DNA of 64,000 nucleotides from Calycina herbarum (lineage: Eukaryota > Ascomycota > Leotiomycetes > Helotiales > Pezizellaceae): assembly GCA_001414485.1 (NCBI GenBank), contig LLEY01000132.1, forward strand, positions 109,813-173,812, in the 5' to 3' direction. A program made the position numbers and the translations under genes. The notes beneath the pieces are model-generated. The model was not told the origin of the DNA. It saw only the letters and a list, made by a program, of their open reading frames with translations, and made no database searches. Positions 58,101 through 64,000 of the stretch are shown in pieces; position 1 is the first letter of the stretch, and each line of letters opens with the position of its first letter.

Positions 58101-59300
58101 CTAACCTTGTTTTAGCCTTATAGTTATAATTATAATCTTATATAATTATATCGACTAAAGGTTATTATTTAAGCCTTCTAATTAATATCTAGATTATATT
58201 CTTAAATCTATAGTATACTAAGTATTATTTCCTTACTTCCTATTTTAATAATATCGAATTATATATCTAAACAGTACTCTTCGATATTGACTTTTATTAG
58301 AATAGTTTACTAATTAATAATCCTATTTTAGTAGGTAATATCTATTCTATTAACTACTCCTAGATAGTATAGTTTTATATTCTTAATTAGAACGTTTAGC
58401 TTTTTTAAAGCTGTTAGAGAGAGGAAATTACCTATTACTCCTAAGTTAATTATAACTCGAAGTTCCTTTCCCTTTATCTTCGTAGTTATAACTAACTAAC
58501 TTTCTTTAGAGGTAGCGTTTAGCTCTCTAATTATTAGTTAGTAGAGTTCTCTTTATACTAACTCTGTTTCTTAGTTAATATTATATTTATTTATCTTTTA
58601 AAAGATTATACTAAATAATTTTCTACTTTCTAATTCTTAAAATATTACCTTAACTTTTCCGACTAAAGCGACTATAGTATACTAGCCTCTTATTTCTAGT
58701 ATAGCTTTCTTATTATCAAGTAGTATACCTAAAAAACTAGGTTTAGAGCGTCTTATAAAGTCGTTAGAACCCTGCTATTACTATAAGCTGGTTTCTTCTT
58801 AAAGATCTATAACTATCTAAATATCTTCTATCTTAGGTATACTAGATAGCTTACTAGATATTGCTTATTCTAGTCTAGGTTCTTTAAATTTAATAGTTTC
58901 CCTTCTAGTAATAAGGCTTACTAATGTTATTCTATCCTGCTTATTCTAAACTATTTTATAAATAGTTAAAATAGTAGAGTTAATTCCTTAAGTAGAATAT
59001 AGGCTCTAGAAATTAGGTTTCTAGTCTTCTATATATACCTATCTATTCTCTCTCTTAAAGGTTCTAATAAATGCTTATATCTTGCCTTATTAAGGCTTAT
59101 ATATTCTTAGATTCACTTCTAATAAATTAGATTCTAATTCTAATAACTCTAATAAACTTATTAATAGTAGTAACTTATATTCTACTTAAAGAGGTAATCT
59201 ATATTCTATTTCTAATTATATATTATAATATTCTTTAAGAATTAGATTTCTACTATTATTAGTATCTTATACCTTACTATCTTAGAATTCGATTCTTTTA
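55180..59300 (-). pseudogene. Gypsy B pol relic with chromodomain
   Basis: RT core IIVIYYLNNILIFLEKEEE around 57410-57470; the catalytic box is YLNN (57443-57454), both Asp to Asn. At the 3' end the chromodomain reads YEVKRILNYKLIRG then VKYLIK-LDYLYLEDT near 55210-55330, after a typical linker VLLKIINIYLVFYIFLLE (YKLVLPKTINIHPVFHISLL type). The plus-strand reading of the same area is a shadow. Confidence 0.8.
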
Positions 59301-59399
59301 TTTAGCTATAGGTATATAGCGTTTACTAATATATCTAAGGCATCTATTTTAATCTATATACTATATCCTCTAGCCTCGAGTTCTTCGTCTATAAGTTCG

Positions 59400-60380
59400 A
59401 TTTTTTCTAGTAAAGCTACTTCTTTTTAGATAGTAGCGTTAGCTTATTTCTCTTTAGAGTCTTTCTTCTTACTATACTTATTTGCTCTATAGCTAGTAAG
59501 GCTATAGTTATAATATAAGTTCTACTTACGACAACGATCTCGCTCTTTCTAAGAAAGTTCTTTCCTTAGTAGGTCTTTATCTTAAGTTTCTTTTCCTAGG
59601 ACCTAACGCTTCTAAGTAGTATTAACTTCTATAGGATCTCTATAGTCTTTTTTCCTACCTTTTCCTTAATATCGATGTTTATAACTACTCTTTTTCTCTA
59701 GACTCTGCTTATAATTCTAATTATCGATTTTAATTATATTATTAGTTAACTTATTAAGTATGTCTAAGAAGTTATCCTTAGCTAATTTATCCTTAATACT
59801 ATCCTTTAATCCTCTATAGTACTGCTTATATAGAGCTTTATCGTTCTAGCTAAGATATATAGAATATTATTAGAATATTAACGTATATTTAGCTACTAAC
59901 CTCTTTTATTAGAGGCTATATAAAGCTTATACTGCTTTTTTCTTTAAATCTACATCTATAAACGCTTAGTTAATTCCTTTCTTAAATCTAGCAACGGTTA
60001 AAAACAATCCTTAAGTACTTTTACTTATAAGGTTTAATACTTTTCTATTTAATATTTTATTTTTCTAAAAATCCTTTAAATATAGCTCTATCTAGTTATA
60101 TACTACTCTCTTAAGATAGGTAGTAAGCTATATAACTTAATTAGTTTTATAAGTAAACTATACTAAATAAAAGTTTAAGTATATTAAAGCTTTTATAATA
60201 AATTTAGTAAGCTTCTCTAAGGAGCTGTTAAACGTTTTAAGTACCGGCAATTTCACTTCCTCTCTAAGAGTAGTAACTGACACTACTGGTATTATTAGCG
60301 CTAGGGGTAGTATAGAGGTTAAACTCGATAATAGCGTAGTTTTTAATATTATATTAGTAGTACTTCTAAGTAGGTGCTTA
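59400..60380 (-). pseudogene. Gypsy B gag relic
   Basis: Minus strand from the LTR: SSLTSILPLALIIPVVSVTT, EEVKLPVLKTFNSSLEKL and FIIKALIYLNFYLV. A zinc knuckle remnant CRK-NLYYNYSLTSYRANK lies at about 59470-59535. Typical of Gag in this clade. Confidence 0.75.
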
Positions 60381-60383
60381 AAG

Positions 60384-60831
60384 TATAATAAAACTTAAAT
60401 AAACTAAACAAAGATAACTAAGTCTTAAAGGTTAGTATATAGGTAAGAAGTATAAACACGATAGATTATTTACTTAGAAGTGAACTCGTTACTTATATTA
60501 AAGATATTAAACGAGATAATAAGATTAATAACTAAAGTTAAGTATAAAGCTCCTATTTAATAGCAGACGTGCTAGTATATATATAACCTTTCGTACTACT
60601 TAGATCCCTATATAAGCCTAGATCCCTAGATCCCTCTAGATCTCTTAAGAGATCTAAGAGGATCTATTACGTAACTACTAACGGTTATCTAATAGTGAGA
60701 TCCTAGAATACCTAAATGTCTTTTATATTACTAATTCCCTTCTATATCACCTTCTATTTTCCTAGATATCGTGCCTTATCCTATCAGAGCGCCGTCTAGA
60801 CTACTTACTATATATAACGTGATTCGTAATA
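60384..60831 (-). repeat. 5' LTR of Gypsy B
   Basis: TATAATAAAACTTAAATA...GTGATTCGTAATA, 448 bp, more mutated at its left end than the 3' LTR. Equal LTR lengths support one insertion event. Confidence 0.93.
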
Positions 60832-60836
60832 TATAG

Positions 60837-61526
60837 CTAGCTTTTAATAGACAGGATTTAATATTAATAGATGTAAGCCCCTTCTTACTCAGCTATAGCT
60901 ATCTGTTATAGACTATTAACCTCTTAATAGACGTCGTAGCACTTGTAAACATAAAAATACTAATTTAAAAGAGCGAAGTAATAGTAGTAAAGATTAAGGC
61001 TATTATAGAATAGGTATAATTATTAATAGTAAGGGTATAATAAGACTAGGAGACTTAAGCAAATCGTTTATAGAATACCGCTCCTATATATAAGATTGAA
61101 GATAAGGTTTACTTAAGCTTATAGAATATATAGATAGATAGAGCTAGTAAGAAACTAGATACTTAATCCGCTAAGTTTATAGTTATCGAGGTTATTAGCC
61201 TGTCTATATACAGGCTAGACACCCTGCCTAGTATCTATAATATCTTTAATATAGACTTATTAAGGCTAGCAGCTATAGACCCGCTACCTAGTTAAATTAT
61301 AGACGATGATTAACTACCTATAATATTAGTAGACGATACTATAGAATAGTAAGTTAAAAGAATACTAGGTCAACAGTAAAAGAAGCTCCTAGGGAAAGGC
61401 TCTCGTACTCGACTCGAGTATAAGGTTAAATAGACAGGATATATAAACCTAATATAGGAACCTGCTACTAAGTTAGAGGACATAGTAGCCCTAGACACCT
61501 ACCTTCAAGAGTAGGAAGAGAGGTAA
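60837..61526 (+). pseudogene. Gypsy A pol relic, part 2 (integrase end and chromodomain)
   Basis: Continues the integrase with LAFNRQDLILIDVSPFLLSY. After it come KIEDKVYLSLQNIQI, FIVIEVISLSIYRLDTLPSI and a chromodomain KRILGQQQKKLLGKGSR plus LEYKVKQTGYINLIQEPATK ending DTYLQEQEER before the 3' LTR. It joins to 54087 when Gypsy B is removed. Confidence 0.85.
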
Positions 61527-61768
61527 TATCAAGGGTTACATCTGTAGAATAAGTCTCAGAGTACTCCAGCGACGCATTCACGTGACCTCGCTTAGCAACG
61601 CATGGACGTAATAGAACCTTCGAGAGTACCCTTAGTAGAACCCTCTAGAATGAGCTAACTAAGTATATAAGTTAGTAAGGACTCTGGCTTAGAAAGGACA
61701 ATCGAATCTTCTTATATATAGACAGCCTCTGTAGTTTAATTCATCAGCACTTACTATAAGCTCTAACA
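61527..61768 (+). repeat. 3' LTR of Gypsy A
   Basis: TATCAAGGGTTACATC...GCTCTAACA, 242 bp, followed by the second GCTCC. More RIP changes than the 5' LTR. Confidence 0.93.
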
Positions 61769-62270
61769 GCTCCGCGCTATTAAAGGAGAATAGGTTAGAT
61801 GTTTTAGAGCACTATTTCAGGCAAATACAGGAGGTATAGAGGGCTCTTCTAGGAAAAGGATTAGAAGACAATCAACGAGGGTTCCTATTATAGTATTATT
61901 ATCCTAATTATAGATGAAATACTAGAGTAATACTCTGATCTTCTATTTTAATAAGATAACGTGAAAGGATATGCTTCTAAATTCGCAAAGTCTGTATTTA
62001 AGAAGGCAGGACTTATATCTAGAGTAATAGAGTAGCCTACTAATAGTCCAGATCTGAACCTAATAGAGACTGTTTAGGATTAGATAAAGGACTATATTTA
62101 GGAACACTATCTCTCTATCTACTCTTCCTATAAAAAGCTACGTAAAGCAGTCCTTAAAGCCTGGGAATCTATCTTACATAAGCGAATTAGAGAATTAATA
62201 AGAGGTATAAAAGTAAGATATTAGGCTGTAATAGACGCCGAAGGTTATAGTATAAAATACTAGTAAAGAT
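61769..62270 (+). pseudogene. Tc1/mariner transposase, 3' part
   Basis: Continues the reading from 49254 through GCTCC as PRY. Then come GEYYSIII..., stop-stop-DNVKGYASKFAKSVFKKAGL (second Asp motif, near 61955-62015), NSPDLNLIETV (third motif near 62042-62072) and KAWESILHKRIRELI. Damage is far heavier than in the 5' part although both belong to the same gene. Confidence 0.85.
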
Positions 62271-62344
62271 TAAGAAAGCGGCACTGTCTCTATAAAATAA
62301 GTTCCCTGGCTCCTTAGCGGAGCTGTTACCCCTGTAACGAAGTA

Positions 62345-63540
62345 GTATAACGATGCATAGCCTATCTAGACGGCCCGATTCGCCTTTCTTATAAATACGA
62401 GGTAGAGCTCTCCGGATAGAGCTCCCCTAGACCTATTAGCGGTTCCAAAGGTCTCCTGCCTGTCGAGACATAAAGCTGTGATTTGCTAATACTATAACTT
62501 AGCTATGCTAAGATTTCGTTAGATATCTAGGTAGTAGCGCGGTTCGTTACAAAGAGGCTAGAGTAAGAGCAAGGATAGCAGATATAAACTGTAAATACTA
62601 TCTGAAATATATAGTAAGACAAGTATATAAGAAGCCTTTGTCTTCTCTTATATGTTTTTTTTATCTAATTATTAGATTTTAAAGTACTCTAACTTTATCT
62701 ACTCTATACTTAAGATAGCTACCTTTATTCCTTATATTCTAAAACCGCTAAAGCTATCTAAGTTGATTTCTAAGAAACTTAACTCTTCTAAAGATTTCTT
62801 ACCGACTGAATTAAGTGATATACTAGTTGAAATACTACTAGTGCTTAGAGTAGTAACAAGTGATAAGAACTGCTAAGGCATAAGTGCTAGTAAGAGTATA
62901 GTTCGATATACTTAAGGTATATACTTAAAACCGTAATACTGCTGTCGCCGTCTTTGTCTAACAAAATAGCGGACTTGATATTAGTAAAAGAAGGACTAGA
63001 TATAAAGAGTAATAATCAAGCTTTAGATAGTATTATCTTTAGCTAGGAATCGAAAGCAGGTAGCAGCCACGGTACGTAAGCTGGGTTTTATAGGCGTAGT
63101 ATAGAGAATTTTTACTTATAGTACTATAGATAAATCGAATATACTAGATAGCGATAGTATCTCTAATATTAGAAACGCTTATTATATTCTAGATATTAGA
63201 CCGCCTAGTAACTATATATTAAAACTGGAAAGCTTATAACTAATTTCTAATTACACAGCTAAGAAGTATAATAATACTAAAGAATTTATTAATAACGACT
63301 AGTAGGTTTTTAAACAGTAGAGATCTGATTCTCCCCTCTCTAACGGAATAGCCTCGTACTATAACAACGATAAAAAGCGATAACGGCGTTCTTCTTCACT
63401 AATTCTAGAGAACGACAAGAGCGACGAGGCTCTTAGCATTCAGGCTTACAGAGACCTTAGTAGTACTGCCAGAACCACTTCTGTACTTGAACCTACTTAC
63501 CCGGTAGACCCTAACCTATGCCTATAGGTGACCGACGACG
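62345..63540 (+). repeat. Segmental duplication, copy 2, right part (RIP-mutated)
   Basis: Aligns with 5028-6215: AGACGGCCCGATTCGCCTTT, GTCTCCTGCCTGTCGAGACA, TATATAAGAAG, the gene start (ATG to ATA at 62728) and TAGTACTGCCAGAACCACT. It has an extra piece of about 45 bases near 62487-62530. Differences are mostly CA to TA and TG to TA. Confidence 0.85.
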
Positions 63541-63900
63541 ACGACGACTGTAACCAAGGTTAGAAGGTCCGCTAAATCATTAGTAAAGAGGTTATTAATA
63601 GTGTAACCCACTTCTTAGTAGACTGGAGCCTGACACTGCTTCCTAAGCACTTGCTAGGATATACTAAAGAGCTAGTAGAGAAGTTTAAGAACCGCCTTAG
63701 AGAACAGCGCGAGGCTAAGAACGAGCTAAGAAGGGCTGGTTTAAAACGAAAAGAGAGAGAAGCGACTAGAAATACTAATAGGTAATATAAGAGACTAGGA
63801 CGCCAGCCCTAGGAGTACGAGTAAGTACAAAGTTAGTTAGAATAGTTAAGTACCTCTTTTATAGAGCAGATTTAAAAAGAAAGATAGACGATTATATCTA
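62728..63900 (+). pseudogene. Chromodomain-type gene family, copy 2, RIP-mutated but longer
   Basis: Corresponds to the 5383 gene; the start ATG is ATA. After SSTARTTSVLEPTYPVDPNL (63455-63525) it continues beyond copy 1: CNQG-KVR-IISKEVINSVT, HFLVDWSLTLLPKHLLGYTK and ELVEKFKNRLREQREAKNEL, then a Lys/Arg-rich tail KRKEREATRN. The VR-I-GKE-I-GV-HFLVDW pattern with a following acidic/aromatic helix resembles a chromodomain. Stops are TAG/TAA at Trp/Gln positions. Parent function unknown; chromatin binding inferred. Confidence 0.55.
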
Positions 63901-64000
63901 ATATTTTACTCTCTTAGCTATAATTTTAGTTTTGTAATATTTTGATAAAGGGTATTTTAGCTTAGTTTACGAAATTTTACTATTTTAGAAAGTTTATAAT
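63901..64000. other. AT-rich end of window
   Basis: No feature recognised in the last 100 bases. Confidence 0.4.

Larger units (their letters stand above)
54093..60831 (-). mobile_element. Ty3/Gypsy chromovirus B, complete, RIP-degraded, antiparallel
   Basis: LTRs are 54093-54540 and 60384-60831 (448 bp each), with TSD TATAG at 54088-54092 and 60832-60836. Minus-strand gag (60380-59400) and pol (59300-55180) have RT and a chromodomain. It inserted into the integrase of Gypsy A. Three further LTRs of this family lie in the GC-rich part (7196, 11409, 23136). Confidence 0.95.
49255..61768 (+). mobile_element. Ty3/Gypsy chromovirus A, complete but nested and RIP-degraded
   Basis: LTRs are 49255-49496 and 61527-61768 (242 bp each). 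The target duplication GCTCC is at 49250-49254 and 61769-61773. Inside lie gag, pol and a chromodomain on the plus strand, plus two later insertions: a solo LTR of its own family (51217-51458) and Gypsy B (54093-60831). Removing these leaves about 5.5 kb, normal for the group. Confidence 0.95.
48561..62342 (+). mobile_element. Tc1/mariner element split by a nested 12.5-kb insertion
   Basis: Inverted ends CTTCGTTACAGGGGTAACAG (48561 on) and its complement ending at 62342, continuing as CTCCGC; TA flanks both ends (48559-48560, 62343-62344). Without the insertion it would be about 1.27 kb. The empty site exists at about 5025 in segment copy 1. It is a different family from the 16880-18289 element (other ends). 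Confidence 0.93.

Overview
The window reads as genomic DNA of a filamentous ascomycete (Pezizomycotina). Evidence: short introns with GT...AG ends and CTAAC-like branch sites, fungal-specific families (HET, NACHT-ankyrin NLR, fungal GTPase and kinase-like proteins, chromovirus Ty3/Gypsy elements, Helitron, Tc1/mariner), and the clear footprint of repeat-induced point mutation (RIP, C:G to T:A mainly at CpA). I cannot assign a genus. The window is bipartite: fairly GC-balanced stretches (about 3.85-29.85, 40.1-41.8 and 47.05-49.5 kb) alternate with AT-rich stretches depleted in CA/TG (1-3.85, 29.85-39.8, 42.0-47.05 and 49.5-64 kb), where nearly every reading frame is broken by TAG/TAA.

Layout. 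1-3.71 kb: 5' part of a minus-strand Gypsy element (D) ending in its LTR. 3.71-29.85 kb: a gene-poor accessory region of small genes and gene relics: a chromodomain-type gene copy, a solo LTR with perfect target duplication (7.2 kb), an apparently intact 170-aa two-exon gene (8.88-9.44 kb), a C2H2-type protein relic cut by a 621-bp MITE, a RIP-mutated HET gene (12.3-14.1 kb), a small ORF, a P-loop GTPase relic, a KCTD-like BTB relic, a Tc1/mariner element with 41-bp perfect TIRs (16.88-18.29 kb), a 475-aa two-exon unknown protein (20.5-22.0 kb), a pogo-type transposase tail split by a solo LTR, a full-length NACHT-ankyrin NLR gene killed by six nonsense codons (23.8-27.07 kb), a 148-aa gene and a further pseudogene. 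29.4-32.0 kb: relic of a large coiled-coil/nuclease-like/kinase-like protein straddling the GC/AT boundary. 33-39.2 kb: a RIP-destroyed Helitron Rep-helicase, followed by an ORF with an OB-fold-like tail (39.8-40.4 kb). 42.3-47.33 kb: Gypsy element C without a 5' LTR, carrying a solo LTR of family D and ending inside a host gene (47.3-47.84 kb).

48.24-63.6 kb is a nested stack. A second copy of the 4.64-6.2 kb segment was hit at a TA by a Tc1/mariner element (48,561-62,342). Its transposase was hit by Gypsy A (49,255-61,768, TSD GCTCC). Gypsy A received a solo LTR (51,217-51,458, TSD ATCGA) and a complete antiparallel Gypsy B (54,093-60,831, TSD TATAG). The target duplications order these events.

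The genes do not form a pathway. The common theme is a graveyard of non-self-recognition-type genes (HET, NLR) and transposons under RIP. Candidate live genes are few: 8,877-9,440, 20,538-22,021, 27,785-28,231 and perhaps 15,162-15,423. I found no convincing tRNA, rRNA, CRISPR or telomeric repeat. All homology statements come from recognising motifs by eye, without database searches.
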